Shown here: piece by piece, positions 24,706 through 34,062 of the stretch
Numbering within the stretch: position 1 is the stretch's first letter
Layout of the letters: each line of letters starts with the position of its first letter
From: Bacteroidales bacterium
GTDB taxonomy: Bacteria; Bacteroidota; Bacteroidia; Bacteroidales; JAADJA01
Assembly (NCBI GenBank): GCA_021740645.1
Contig: JAIOZL010000007.1
Location: 83,144-147,143 of the forward strand
Direction of reading: 5' to 3'
DNA length: 64,000 nt
Position numbers and translations under genes: made by a program
The notes under the pieces: generated by a model
The model's input: only the letters and a program-made list of their open reading frames with translations
The model's database searches: none
What the model was told of the DNA's origin: nothing

Positions 24706-26172
24706 TTGCTAACAAAACTTTTCATCATAAATCACTGGAAAAAAATACTGCTTCTGTTGCCAGGAATATGGGTGATAATATTTTCGTGTCAATCTCCTGA
24801 CCCGAATTCCAGGGCTAATGATCAAGCTAAAAAACAACCCGAAGACCTGGTATTAAAAAAGATATTGAACACAGGCACACTGGTTGCCTCTACAGATTAT
24901 AATTCCACCAGCTATTTTGTTTATCGGGGAGAACCGATGGGGTACCAATATGAACTTTTAAAATCCTTTTCTGATTACCTGGGGGTTAAACTTGAAATAA
25001 AGATTATCAATGCCCTGGACGAAAGTTTTAGCTGCCTGAATGATTATGATTGTGATTTACTGGCCATGGGTCTTACGGTAACGAAAGAGCGGAGCAATGT
25101 GATTGACTTTAGCATTCCTTTCAGCCAAACAAGGCAAATGCTGGTGCAGCGCAAACCAGAGAACTGGCGGAGAATGGCCACTATGGATGAAATTGATGCG
25201 AAGCTAATCCGCGATCCTCTTCAACTGGCCGGAAAAACCATTCATATTCAAAAAAACACCACTTTTCTTTCCAGATTAAAAAACCTTTCGGATGAGATAG
25301 GTGCGGAGATCATCATCGTTGAACACCCTGAAGCTACTGTTGAAGAGTTGATCAATATGGTTGAAAAAGGAGAAATTGAATACACTGTTTGCGATGAACA
25401 TATTGCATTGGTCAACCTCAAATTCTACCCCGACATCGACGTGAATACACCAATAAGTTTTTCACAGAATATTGCATGGGCAGTACGAAAAGGGTCACAT
25501 GGATTGCTGGATTCTATCAATGACTGGCTGGGGGAGTTCAGTAAGAGCCGGACCTATGCATATATATACAATAAATACTACAGGAATTCACGAACTGTAA
25601 ATATTGCTCAAAGTGAATACTATTCGGTTTCGGGAGGTAAAATATCACCCTACGACAAATATATTAAAAAGTATAGCGAGCTGATCGAATGGGACTGGAG
25701 GCTTTTGGCTTCATTGATCTACCAGGAGTCCCACTTTTACCCGGAGGCCAAATCCTGGGCGGGGGCTTTTGGATTAATGCAATTGATGCCGCATACGGCT
25801 GAAAAATACGGGGTGGATAGTTTATCCCCTCCGGAAGAGCAAATCAGGGCAGGAGTGGAATTTATCCAACTGCTCGATAAACAGTTTCTCGATAAGATTG
25901 ATAATAAAGAGGAACGGACAAAATTTGTCCTTGCTTCATACAATGCCGGTATTGCACATGTATACGATGCAAGAAGATTGGCGGAAAAGTACCAGAAAAA
26001 CCCCAACCTTTGGGATGAAAATGTGGATTATTACCTACTAAATAAATCCAAACCCGAATATTATAACGATTCGGTTGTAAAGTACGGTTACTGCCGGGGA
26101 GCCGAGCCGTATAATTTCGTTTATGATATCCTGGAACGATACCAGCATTATAAAAACACCATTACCGACTAA
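24706..26172 (+). CDS. mltF: MltF-type lytic transglycosylase with substrate-binding-like domain
   Basis: A 488-residue lipoprotein. No ATG exists upstream of the domains, and TTG at 24706 is the best start (ATT/ATA alternatives lie upstream in frame after a TGA). It gives a signal with lipobox IIFSC (Cys28). Residues about 50-295 are an SBP_bac_3-like bilobal domain (GTLVASTDYNSTSYFVYRG, DLLAMGLTVTKERS). From about 325 an SLT domain follows, with catalytic Glu341 in LIYQESHFYPEA and GAFGLMQLMPHTAEKYG. This two-module plan is that of E. coli MltF, which trims murein and whose first domain senses muropeptides. It is monocistronic. Confidence 0.9.
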   Translation: MLTKLFIINHWKKILLLLPGIWVIIFSCQSPDPNSRANDQAKKQPEDLVLKKILNTGTLVASTDYNSTSYFVYRGEPMGYQYELLKSFSDYLGVKLEIKIINALDESFSCLNDYDCDLLAMGLTVTKERSNVIDFSIPFSQTRQMLVQRKPENWRRMATMDEIDAKLIRDPLQLAGKTIHIQKNTTFLSRLKNLSDEIGAEIIIVEHPEATVEELINMVEKGEIEYTVCDEHIALVNLKFYPDIDVNTPISFSQNIAWAVRKGSHGLLDSINDWLGEFSKSRTYAYIYNKYYRNSRTVNIAQSEYYSVSGGKISPYDKYIKKYSELIEWDWRLLASLIYQESHFYPEAKSWAGAFGLMQLMPHTAEKYGVDSLSPPEEQIRAGVEFIQLLDKQFLDKIDNKEERTKFVLASYNAGIAHVYDARRLAEKYQKNPNLWDENVDYYLLNKSKPEYYNDSVVKYGYCRGAEPYNFVYDILERYQHYKNTITD

Positions 26173-26480
26173 GCAAACTCAACCTCAATGGCAGGGCACT
26201 TCAGAGTCAGGATCAAAATAAAATAGTCCATTAAATACTTAGTTGACAGGTCCTTTAGGGCCTGGTTCCTGAAAGTTTGATAACTATTGCGTGACCTACC
26301 TGCTGAAATTGTCTAAAATTTCATGGCTTTTGAAAATATTGTCTTAAATACCAGGCCATAAAGAACCTGGTAATTCATAAAACAATTGGATTGATTTCCA
26401 AACCATTTTTCATCTCAACAAAATTTCGTAATTTGCGTATGAAAAGAATTACTACAATAACAAATAAAAATCAGATATCA

Positions 26481-27536
26481 ATGAATAAAGCAAAGCTCAT
26501 GCTGGTCTGGCTTCTTTTGTTTCCGATATTCCTTATGGCTCAGGACGACGAAGCAGCACTGGCCCAGAAAAAAGAAGACGCCAAACTCGCAAATAAACTC
26601 TATAATCAAAGCCTGGAGCATTATGTAAATGGCAAAAACATTGAAGCGATCACTGCATTAAATAAAGCCATCCGCTTAAGGCCTGACTACGCCCCTGCTT
26701 ATTATAACAGAAGCTGTATCAGGCTTGAGATGAATGAAAAGCAAGAGGCTTTAAAGGATATTCGTTTGGCCATAGAATTACAACCAACAGCACAAAATTA
26801 TTCAATGATGGGCTATATTCTGCTCCTTGATGAAAATTACAGGGACGCATTTGAAAACTTAAGCTTAGCCATTGATGCGGATTCTAAATTTGAAGAAGCT
26901 TATTATTACAGGGGATGTGTTTTATCTGCCCAGAAAAAATACCCAGAAGCAATCAATGATTTCGACAGAGCTGTTTCCCTGAAAGCCGATTATGCCCTGG
27001 CTTATAATGAAAGGGGCTATATTCATTATCTCACGGAATCGTATGAAACGGCTAAAAATGATTTAACAAAGGCCATCACTTTCGACCAGAAAATGGCCAT
27101 TGCCTATAATAACCTGGGTAAAGTCAATGAAAAACTTCAGGATAACGAAGCTGCGGAAGAATATTACACCGCAGCTGTAAAAATAGATGGGAGCCTGTTC
27201 GAAGCTTATGTAAACCGTGGCAACCTGAAATACAAAAAAGGACTTTATGAAAGTGCAGTGGATGATTTTGCCAAAGCCCTGGAGGTGAATCCTGATTATT
27301 TTGAAGCTTACAACAACAGGGGCAATGCAAAATACATGAGTGGGGATTTACCCGGAGCGATACTTGATTTTACAGAAGCTATTGCCATAAATCAGGACTA
27401 TGCTGACGCCTGGCTCAATCGGGGTATTGTAAAAGAAATGCAGCGGGATAATATCGGCGCTTGCACCGACTGGCAGAAAGCCTCAGAGTTAGGGAATAGA
27501 GACGCCCTTAAACACCTCCAAAGTTTTTGTAAATAA
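26481..27536 (+). CDS. Exported tetratricopeptide-repeat protein
   Basis: A 351-residue protein starting at the ATG that opens the signal peptide (MNKAKLMLVWLLLFPIFLMA, cleaved after AQ). The frame extends 90 bases upstream, but that extension is basic and would bury the signal. The mature part is a solenoid of about nine TPRs, with units such as ALNKAIRLRPDYAPAYYNRS and DFAKALEVNPDYFEAYNNRG. It is probably a periplasmic or outer-membrane-associated scaffold. Only 17 bases separate it from the PorE-like gene, so the two are likely one operon serving the envelope or T9SS. Confidence 0.85.
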   Translation: MNKAKLMLVWLLLFPIFLMAQDDEAALAQKKEDAKLANKLYNQSLEHYVNGKNIEAITALNKAIRLRPDYAPAYYNRSCIRLEMNEKQEALKDIRLAIELQPTAQNYSMMGYILLLDENYRDAFENLSLAIDADSKFEEAYYYRGCVLSAQKKYPEAINDFDRAVSLKADYALAYNERGYIHYLTESYETAKNDLTKAITFDQKMAIAYNNLGKVNEKLQDNEAAEEYYTAAVKIDGSLFEAYVNRGNLKYKKGLYESAVDDFAKALEVNPDYFEAYNNRGNAKYMSGDLPGAILDFTEAIAINQDYADAWLNRGIVKEMQRDNIGACTDWQKASELGNRDALKHLQSFCK

Positions 27537-27553
27537 GTTATAAATATCAGGTT

Positions 27554-29602
27554 ATGATCAGAACAATAATATTCCAAATAATATTGCAGGCCATTTTTAC
27601 TCAATTAGCATCAGCACAAAGTATTGCTTTTAATAAATATAATTTCCCTAATCATAAAGAACAATTAAGTAATGCACTTAGTAACATAAAAGCAGGTGAT
27701 AAACTTTATGACCAGGGTCCGGGTGTATACCACCTTGCCGTTATCGAATACCTAAAGGCCAATAAATTTAATCCGGATAATGCCTTATTAAATTATAAAA
27801 TTGGCAGATGCTATATGATTGATAACGATAAAAACAACGCGATAAAATATTTTGAAAAAGCAATTGAACTTGACGAAAGGATCAGTCTTGATATGGAATA
27901 TAACGATGTGAACTGGTTACTTGCCAAGGCATATCACCTCGATTACCAGTTCGATAAAGCCATTCAAAAATATAAAAAACATAAAAGTGCGCTCACCCCG
28001 GAACAACTAGTTAAGGAAAACGAATTGATCGATAAAAAAATGGAAGAATGTGAAACGGCCAAAGAAATGGTGGCCAATCCTTCTCGTGTATTCGTAGATG
28101 ACCTCGGTGAAATTGTCAATTCTGCTTTTCCGGATTACCGTCCCCTGGTAGTTCCTGAAGAGGACATGATCCTCTTTACTTCCGTCAGGGAAAACACCAC
28201 GGGAGGAAAGCGGGATGATGATTCATACTATTTTGAAGACATTTATGTGACCTATTATGATGATATGCGATGGACCTTACCCGAAAATTCGTATGATCTC
28301 AACAGCAATAACCATGACGCTACTGCCGGTATCGCCTCGGACGGGAGCATTCTATTTGTGTATAAATCAGCAGGAGGGAATAATCTTTATGCAAGCTTGC
28401 TAAAAGATGGTATCTATACCCTTCCCGATAAACTGGCCAATGAAATCAACTCCGGGATGAAACAAGCTTCGGCTTCCTTAAGTTTTGATAAAACCACTTT
28501 GTATTTCACAAGCTTAAGAGAGGATGGTTATGGTGGGCAGGACATTTATTATTCTATCAGGGATGCCAAAGACCGGTGGCAGGAAGCCATCAATATCGGG
28601 GCTACCATCAATACTCCTTATGATGAGGAAGGGGTGTATATCACCCCGGATGGCAAAAATCTTTATTTCAGTTCAAAAGGACATAATACCATGGGCGGTT
28701 ACGACATTTTTAAATCAGAACTGGTAGATGGTAGATGGAGTAACCCTATAAACCTGGGATATCCAATCAATACTCCAGATGATGATGTGTTTTTTACCAT
28801 GGCTGCAAACGGACAACGTGGATATTATTCTTCTAAAAAGAAGGATGGATATGGTGGGCAGGATTTGTATATCATCACTTTCCTGGGGGCATCCAAACCC
28901 TTAGCTATGTTTGAAGAAGGGCCGTTGTCAGGTTATCACACAAAGGAAGCCTATCCGGCCCTTGCACCAAAAATAGAACAGAATACAATTCTTGAAGGCA
29001 AGATACTTGATGAAGGGACACTCACTCCTTTGCAAGCCATGATAGAAATTACAGATAACAGCAAAAATGAATTGCTGGCCAGCTTTGAATCCAACAGCAG
29101 TACAGGAGCTTACCTGATTTCACTAAAGCCAGGGAAAAATTATGGCATTACTGTGAGCAGGAAAGATTATCTGTTCCATTCCGAAAATGTGAATATCCCT
29201 GATGATGCCGAAGCAAGGAAAATTACGAAAGATGTTTTATTGAAAAAGGCAGAGGTGGGAGTAAAAATCGTTTTGAATAATATTTTTTTCGACTTTAATA
29301 AAGCCACACTCAGGAAGGAGTCGGAAGCAGAACTCGACAGGGTAGAAAAATTCATGACCGACACCCCAACCTTAAAAATAGAAATTTCAGGGCACACGGA
29401 TAACATTGGATCGGCAGCTATTAATCAAAAGTTATCAGAAAACAGGGCAAAAGCTGTGGTTGATTATTTGCTGGAAAAAGGTATTGAAGCAGAAAGGCTG
29501 GTTTACAAAGGTTATGGGTTTGAACAACCAGTATCTTCTAACGATACCGAAGAGGGCCGCCAGCAAAATCGTAGGACGGAATTTAAAATATTGGGGAAAT
29601 AA
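27554..29602 (+). CDS. PorE-like OmpA family protein (TPR, PD40 propeller, CRD, OmpA)
   Basis: A 682-residue protein with a signal peptide (to SAQS, residue 22). TPRs follow at about 35-150, then a PD40/WD40-like propeller about 185-455 (LYFTSLREDGYGGQDIYYS, LYFSSKGHNTMGGYDIFKS), a carboxypeptidase-regulatory-like domain about 490-560, and an OmpA_C domain 575-682. The OmpA module keeps the diaminopimelate-binding pair Asp616 (GHTDN) and Arg631 (SENRAKA). This exact order is that of PorE, which tethers the P. gingivalis T9SS to peptidoglycan. Bacteroidota carry several proteins of this plan, so orthology is likely rather than proven. Confidence 0.85.
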   Translation: MIRTIIFQIILQAIFTQLASAQSIAFNKYNFPNHKEQLSNALSNIKAGDKLYDQGPGVYHLAVIEYLKANKFNPDNALLNYKIGRCYMIDNDKNNAIKYFEKAIELDERISLDMEYNDVNWLLAKAYHLDYQFDKAIQKYKKHKSALTPEQLVKENELIDKKMEECETAKEMVANPSRVFVDDLGEIVNSAFPDYRPLVVPEEDMILFTSVRENTTGGKRDDDSYYFEDIYVTYYDDMRWTLPENSYDLNSNNHDATAGIASDGSILFVYKSAGGNNLYASLLKDGIYTLPDKLANEINSGMKQASASLSFDKTTLYFTSLREDGYGGQDIYYSIRDAKDRWQEAINIGATINTPYDEEGVYITPDGKNLYFSSKGHNTMGGYDIFKSELVDGRWSNPINLGYPINTPDDDVFFTMAANGQRGYYSSKKKDGYGGQDLYIITFLGASKPLAMFEEGPLSGYHTKEAYPALAPKIEQNTILEGKILDEGTLTPLQAMIEITDNSKNELLASFESNSSTGAYLISLKPGKNYGITVSRKDYLFHSENVNIPDDAEARKITKDVLLKKAEVGVKIVLNNIFFDFNKATLRKESEAELDRVEKFMTDTPTLKIEISGHTDNIGSAAINQKLSENRAKAVVDYLLEKGIEAERLVYKGYGFEQPVSSNDTEEGRQQNRRTEFKILGK

Positions 29603-29629
29603 AATAAAACCTAACAGCTTATGAAGTGA

Positions 29630-29661
29630 AGACCTAACAGGTGTTAAAACCTGTTAGGTCT
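29630..29661 (+). terminator. Hairpin terminator between converging genes
   Basis: agacctaacaggt-gttaaa-acctgttaggtct, 27 bases after the PorE-like stop and followed by TTTAT. It uses the same stem core as the hairpin at 225-257. It can serve both strands, as the next gene converges from the right. Confidence 0.65.
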
Positions 29662-29708
29662 TTATCCCAAAGGTTCGATTTTTCCGATTGATAACAAAGG
29701 AAAAATTG

Positions 29709-32273
29709 TTACTTCAGCACAAACTTGATACTTGTTTTAGGTACTTCCTTATAAGATAACACAGCAACATATATTCCCTTTTTCCATTGTTGGGTATTGA
29801 ATAATAAAATGCCTTCATATGTTACTATTCGTTGTGTTTCACAAATTTTACCTTCCACATTATACACATCCACTTTAACCTTTTCCTCTCCCGGGTCAAG
29901 GTTGTATTCAATCAGGATATAATCATCGCCAGGATTTGGATAGATCTGCAAAGTTGTATTTTCCTCTGGTATATCCGGTACTAAATAATTCTCCGGCAAT
30001 TCAGTTTCCCATAATCCTCTTCCATCAAGTCCTGTTAATATTGTATTTGCTGCATAATTTATTTTTATATCAATGGGTACTACATTAGGTAATCCGGGTT
30101 TATACAAAACCCAATCTTTTGATCTATCTTCCAAATAATAAATGCCGTAACTTGTACCAGCAAATAATCCATCTTGGGTCCCTTTTAAATGTGCGATAGA
30201 ATGGACACCAGAATTAAGGTCCTGCAGATTACCGCTTATATCAACCCAATGACTTCCATTATACTCTAAAACTTTGGAAGTTATGAGCGAACCATAGGTA
30301 ATCCAAATCCGATTCTGATCAATGGCATCCACTTCAAGGTCGCTTAGCCATCCTACCGGGGCAGGATTTGGTGTTATATCTTCCCATTTAATAAAATTAT
30401 AGGGAGCATGAATATTCCCTGATCGAAAAATAAAAGGATGCTCTCCCTGGTTCACAGGAAATACTCTTAAGTACAAATAATTGCCATTGTTTTCTGCCGT
30501 ATGCATATCATAAATAAAGTAATTGGCAGGATCGAGACCCAGATCTTCGGGGCTTACAAGTATATGCCAGTTTTTACCCTGATCAGTGGAACGTTTAATA
30601 AAATTGCCGAGGGAAACGTATACGGTGTTATGATCATTAGGAGAAACGGCCACATTCGCAGTCCAGAAATTACCTACTCTATATTGGGATGAATCAGAAT
30701 AGTTTTTATTTCTGACCACTAAGCTATAACCCGGATAATTTGCGGTATAAAAAGTGCCTGATTCAACATTATCAAAGGCACATCCAAAGCCATCGCCGGG
30801 GCCTACCTGGTCCCATAGATTTTCTTCTTTATTAAATACCTGGGACCCAACGTCCCATCCTCCAAAAAGATAGTACTCTGGATGTTTCTGGCTTTGATCG
30901 AACTTCATTACTTTGGCGATTCCAATATTATTTATTTTATTTTGCCAGATAGTATCTGAAATTTCTTTCATATAGGGCCCCCCATCGGTTGCTGCCCATA
31001 TTTCCGTTCCGGCTTTATTAATCTTTAATTCCTGCACATCAACATGAGGATTTGTTTTTAGAATCCCATTTCTAAGCAGGGTATCATTTTCTTTTTGCCA
31101 GGATATTCCACCATCTTGTGATAAATATGTCTGGACGGTAGCACAATAAAGAAGTTTTTCATTCACAGGCGAAACAGCATACCCATTTCTTCCATTACCC
31201 GTAAGCTTTAGAACCGGGCTTAATTCAATCCATTTGTTTTCACTAATTATATATTTGCAATGATGATGATAGTATCTTGGTTCTGTCAGGCGCCTGCCTT
31301 TCATATAAATATAAAGCACATCGTCATTTGCAGGGCTCATTTCAAAAATGGATAAAAAGTGATTGTAAATGCTATCCTTTGGAAGAAAAGAGGCGCTTCC
31401 CGGAATAGGTTGCCATTCATTTCCCCCATCCAGGCTCCACAAAATTTCATTCCCTTTAACGGATGTAGTTAAATTCCTATATTCTCTCGAGAGGAAAATT
31501 GTATCTGGTTTTGAAACATGAAACTCAAGATCAAAAAAACCTTCACCATTAGAGATTGGATCCTCGAGTAGCAGAGACCAGGAAACATTTTCAGGAATTT
31601 CATCCAAAATATTTTCTGATCTGTATAAACCTCTGCTTGTGGCGGCATAGGTAACATTGTGGTTGACCGGATGATTTGAAAGTTTTCGGATATAATACCA
31701 GTTATCAGGCAAATTTTGAGGAAACATCCCATTGATTAATTCCCAGGATTCTCCCTGGTTTGTTGACCTTATCACACCACGGCTATAATTAAAGTTTTGA
31801 TCTTTATCGCCCGTAGCCACAATCCAATAAGTTTTATTATCCTTATGAAGGATTAAAATGGAAGCAATCCCTGGGGTAAATATGTTAAGATCATGTTCTT
31901 CTTTTGGTCTGTCTAAACCGGCATTTATCCATGATTCCCCCTTGTTTACTGTATAATAAAGACCACCGCTTGGCGATCCCACCAAAATAATGCTATCGTT
32001 TTCGGGGTCGATACATAAAGTCGACAATCGACCGACATCTTTTGTTGGAGAATCAGATGAAGAAGTAGGACCAATTTCTACCCATTGCCCTGTTTTATCC
32101 CAATAATCAAAAATTTGAAGATGGGGATAGGATGTATATGAATAACAAAATTTATTGAATAGAATATCAGGCTCCGTAAGATATTTATTTACAGACTGGC
32201 CAACTCCTTCATAAATGGAAGAGAGTATTACTAAAATTAAAATGGATGAAATACGAAATGTTTTCACATGCAT
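29709..32273 (-). CDS. T9SS-exported Asp-box (sortilin/BNR-type) propeller protein
   Basis: An 854-residue secreted protein with a signal peptide ending near EGVGQS (residue 26). It has at least five Asp-box motifs of the S-x-D-x-G-x-x-W type: VNKGESWINAG, STNQGESWELI, LDGGNEWQPI, SQDGGISWQKE, STDQGKNWHIL. These indicate one or two multi-bladed propellers of the VPS10/sialidase fold. The T9SS domain starts at QIYPNPGDDYILIEYNL and ends FVLK. Catalytic residues of sialidases are not evident, so a binding rather than hydrolytic role is likely. Its start lies beside the hairpin terminating the flavodoxin gene. Confidence 0.82.
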   Translation of the reverse strand: MHVKTFRISSILILVILSSIYEGVGQSVNKYLTEPDILFNKFCYSYTSYPHLQIFDYWDKTGQWVEIGPTSSSDSPTKDVGRLSTLCIDPENDSIILVGSPSGGLYYTVNKGESWINAGLDRPKEEHDLNIFTPGIASILILHKDNKTYWIVATGDKDQNFNYSRGVIRSTNQGESWELINGMFPQNLPDNWYYIRKLSNHPVNHNVTYAATSRGLYRSENILDEIPENVSWSLLLEDPISNGEGFFDLEFHVSKPDTIFLSREYRNLTTSVKGNEILWSLDGGNEWQPIPGSASFLPKDSIYNHFLSIFEMSPANDDVLYIYMKGRRLTEPRYYHHHCKYIISENKWIELSPVLKLTGNGRNGYAVSPVNEKLLYCATVQTYLSQDGGISWQKENDTLLRNGILKTNPHVDVQELKINKAGTEIWAATDGGPYMKEISDTIWQNKINNIGIAKVMKFDQSQKHPEYYLFGGWDVGSQVFNKEENLWDQVGPGDGFGCAFDNVESGTFYTANYPGYSLVVRNKNYSDSSQYRVGNFWTANVAVSPNDHNTVYVSLGNFIKRSTDQGKNWHILVSPEDLGLDPANYFIYDMHTAENNGNYLYLRVFPVNQGEHPFIFRSGNIHAPYNFIKWEDITPNPAPVGWLSDLEVDAIDQNRIWITYGSLITSKVLEYNGSHWVDISGNLQDLNSGVHSIAHLKGTQDGLFAGTSYGIYYLEDRSKDWVLYKPGLPNVVPIDIKINYAANTILTGLDGRGLWETELPENYLVPDIPEENTTLQIYPNPGDDYILIEYNLDPGEEKVKVDVYNVEGKICETQRIVTYEGILLFNTQQWKKGIYVAVLSYKEVPKTSIKFVLK

Positions 32274-32281
32274 AAAATAAA

Positions 32282-32316
32282 AAGACCCGGCAGGTTTAAA
32301 AAACCTGCCGGGTCTT
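32282..32316 (-). terminator. 16-bp perfect hairpin terminator of the flavodoxin gene
   Basis: aagacccggcaggttt-aaa-aaacctgccgggtctt. On the minus strand it is followed by TTTTTATTTT, a proper U-tract. A further half-copy (aacctgtcaggtct) lies at 32326-32339. It is a GC-richer version of the stem after the deiminase and PorE-like genes. Confidence 0.75.
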
Positions 32317-32337
32317 ATATTTAATAACCTGTCAGGT

Positions 32338-32859
32338 CTAATTAAAATCCTTTTTTATTTGCTCAAACCACCTATCCAGCCTCTCATCGGTCAACTCTGC
32401 TTCATGATCCTCGTTCAAAGCGAGCCCATAAAATAAACCATCTCTTTGTCCGTCAGAGTCTTCAAAATTATAGGCTTCAGTGGGTGTTTGTCCAATGATT
32501 TTAACCTCTCGTTTTTCAAATTCTTCCTGAAATACGCCCAGGCCATCCACAAAATGATGAGGGTAAAGAATTTGGTCGCCCAAACCATAGAAAGCCACTA
32601 CCTTATTTTTCAGATCAACAGTATCAAGTAATTTAAAGAATTCAAACCACTTATTGGAATCATCAGCATCTTCCCAAACATGACTTCCTACTGTAGAACC
32701 TCCAACAATCCAGTTATCATAAGCTTTCAAATCATTAACGGTAACATCGGTAACAGTTATTTTTTTTATCATTGAGTTGTTAAAACGGCTTAACATTTTA
32801 TCTGCAACAACTTCAACATTTCCTTCCCTTGGCCAGAATACTAATAATACTTTATTCAT
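32338..32859 (-). CDS. Flavodoxin
   Basis: A 173-residue single-domain electron carrier with FMN. The 50s loop (VGGSTVGSHVWED) and 90s loop (FYGLGDQILYPHHFVDGLG) are typical long-chain flavodoxin sequences, as is the C-terminal ALNEDHEAELTDERLDRWFE. The phosphate-binding loop is unusual: FWPREGNVEVVA stands where most flavodoxins have a T/S-rich xSxTGNTE. It is monocistronic, with its own promoter and terminator, as expected of a gene often induced by iron limitation. No Fur-like site was identified. Confidence 0.88.
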   Translation of the reverse strand: MNKVLLVFWPREGNVEVVADKMLSRFNNSMIKKITVTDVTVNDLKAYDNWIVGGSTVGSHVWEDADDSNKWFEFFKLLDTVDLKNKVVAFYGLGDQILYPHHFVDGLGVFQEEFEKREVKIIGQTPTEAYNFEDSDGQRDGLFYGLALNEDHEAELTDERLDRWFEQIKKDFN

Positions 32860-32894
32860 TTTTAATCTTGTTTTTAATATAACAAATCAGGGCG

Positions 32895-32926
32895 CAAATA
32901 TAATCATTGAAATTTAAATAAATCAA
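32895..32926 (-). promoter_or_regulatory. Flavodoxin promoter
   Basis: On the minus strand TTG (32926-32924), a 21-base spacer and TATATTTG (32902-32895) fit the Bacteroidota promoter pattern. The transcript would have a leader of about 30 bases. Confidence 0.55.
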
Positions 32927-32953
32927 TATTGTTACGGAATCATTTATAATGGT

Positions 32954-33967
32954 TTATATGTTTTTTGAATCCATATAAAACCTGCACGAATCAGTTATTG
33001 TTTGCTGCACTGTTCTAAATTCAAAATCCAGGGCATCAATAACTTTATTTGCAGAATAACGATACTCATTCCCTGCTGTGCGTGCGGTTTCTTTAGTTAT
33101 TAATGGCTTATTCCCTGTAAGCAGGGATTTCAGGTATTCAGCCCTCCAGGCCAGCTCTCCCATCCATTTAGTTGCCTTGTAGGGGGGAGCTGGTTTATGA
33201 AGCTGTGCAGCTATATAGCTAAACAACGTCTGATAGTTAATATTTTCAGAGGTAAGGACAAAGCGCTCGCCACCAATTTCACTTTGCATTAGTTTAACCA
33301 TAATTTCCACTACATCCCTTACATCAACAACTCCATTAATACCAGGAGTATAAAACTTCAGGCCATTTTCCACTGTTTTAATCAATTTGGTTGACCCACT
33401 GTTTATTTCACCAGGGCCCAGCACAATACCCGGGTTTACAATGATGGCAGACAAACCTTCAGCAATACCACGCCAAACTTCCTGTTCAGCACCATATTTA
33501 CTGATGGCATAGTTCGAATTATTTTTGGAGGCCTTCCACACCACGTTTTCATCAATTACCTTATCGTTTTCACCTCGCCCAATCGCCGCAATGGAACTGA
33601 CATGACAAAATTTATTTATCTGTTTTTCAAGGGCCATGTTCACCATATTAGCGGTTCCGTGAATATTGACCCTCATCATTTTTTCCCGGTCAGCCGGCTG
33701 AAAAGAAACGATTGCAGCTGCATGGTAAACCTGAGAAACACCATTGAAACAAGCCTCTAACGAATAAATATCGGTAATGTCTGCACCTATCCATTCTATT
33801 TTTTTTTTGATATCTGAAGGCTTTCTTTTGTAAAAAGAAAAAACCCTTTCGATGATGTGGAATGAACTTTTTTTACGGTGGATAGCCCTGATAGTATTAC
33901 CTCTATCAAGCAAAACATGAAGCAGGTGAGCTCCGATAAACCCCGTTCCTCCTGTAACCAATATCAT
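32954..33967 (-). CDS. NAD-dependent epimerase/dehydratase family protein (extended SDR)
   Basis: A 337-residue extended short-chain dehydrogenase. The Rossmann motif GGTGFIG begins at residue 6, followed by D-I-T-D for adenine contact, HAAA, and the active-site VSSIAA with YAISKYGAE (Tyr-x-x-x-Lys). The substrate half after 190 is divergent. Relatives act on nucleotide sugars, dihydroflavonol-like alcohols or 3-beta-hydroxysteroids, so the substrate is open. It is divergent from the outer-membrane gene. Confidence 0.85.
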   Translation of the reverse strand: MILVTGGTGFIGAHLLHVLLDRGNTIRAIHRKKSSFHIIERVFSFYKRKPSDIKKKIEWIGADITDIYSLEACFNGVSQVYHAAAIVSFQPADREKMMRVNIHGTANMVNMALEKQINKFCHVSSIAAIGRGENDKVIDENVVWKASKNNSNYAISKYGAEQEVWRGIAEGLSAIIVNPGIVLGPGEINSGSTKLIKTVENGLKFYTPGINGVVDVRDVVEIMVKLMQSEIGGERFVLTSENINYQTLFSYIAAQLHKPAPPYKATKWMGELAWRAEYLKSLLTGNKPLITKETARTAGNEYRYSANKVIDALDFEFRTVQQTITDSCRFYMDSKNI

Positions 33968-34006
33968 GTTGCAAAACTAATAATTTAGATTAGTACTAAA
34001 CTGGTT

Positions 34007-34036
34007 TTGACATAAGAATTACTTTTGATACTTTTG
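34007..34036 (+). promoter_or_regulatory. Promoter of the outer-membrane barrel gene
   Basis: TTG (34007-34009), 19 bases and TACTTTTG (34029-34036). A second TACTTTTG at 34020-34027 overlaps the spacer. The start codon is 26 bases downstream. Confidence 0.6.
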
Positions 34037-34062
34037 TAATATAAACTAATCTATATCTCAAT

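Noticed and set aside
26173..26480. Hairpins around aggtcctttagggcctgg and ccaggccataaagaacctgg
   Set aside because: Complementarity is short and interrupted; it is weaker than the other stems and gives no clear terminator or repeat.
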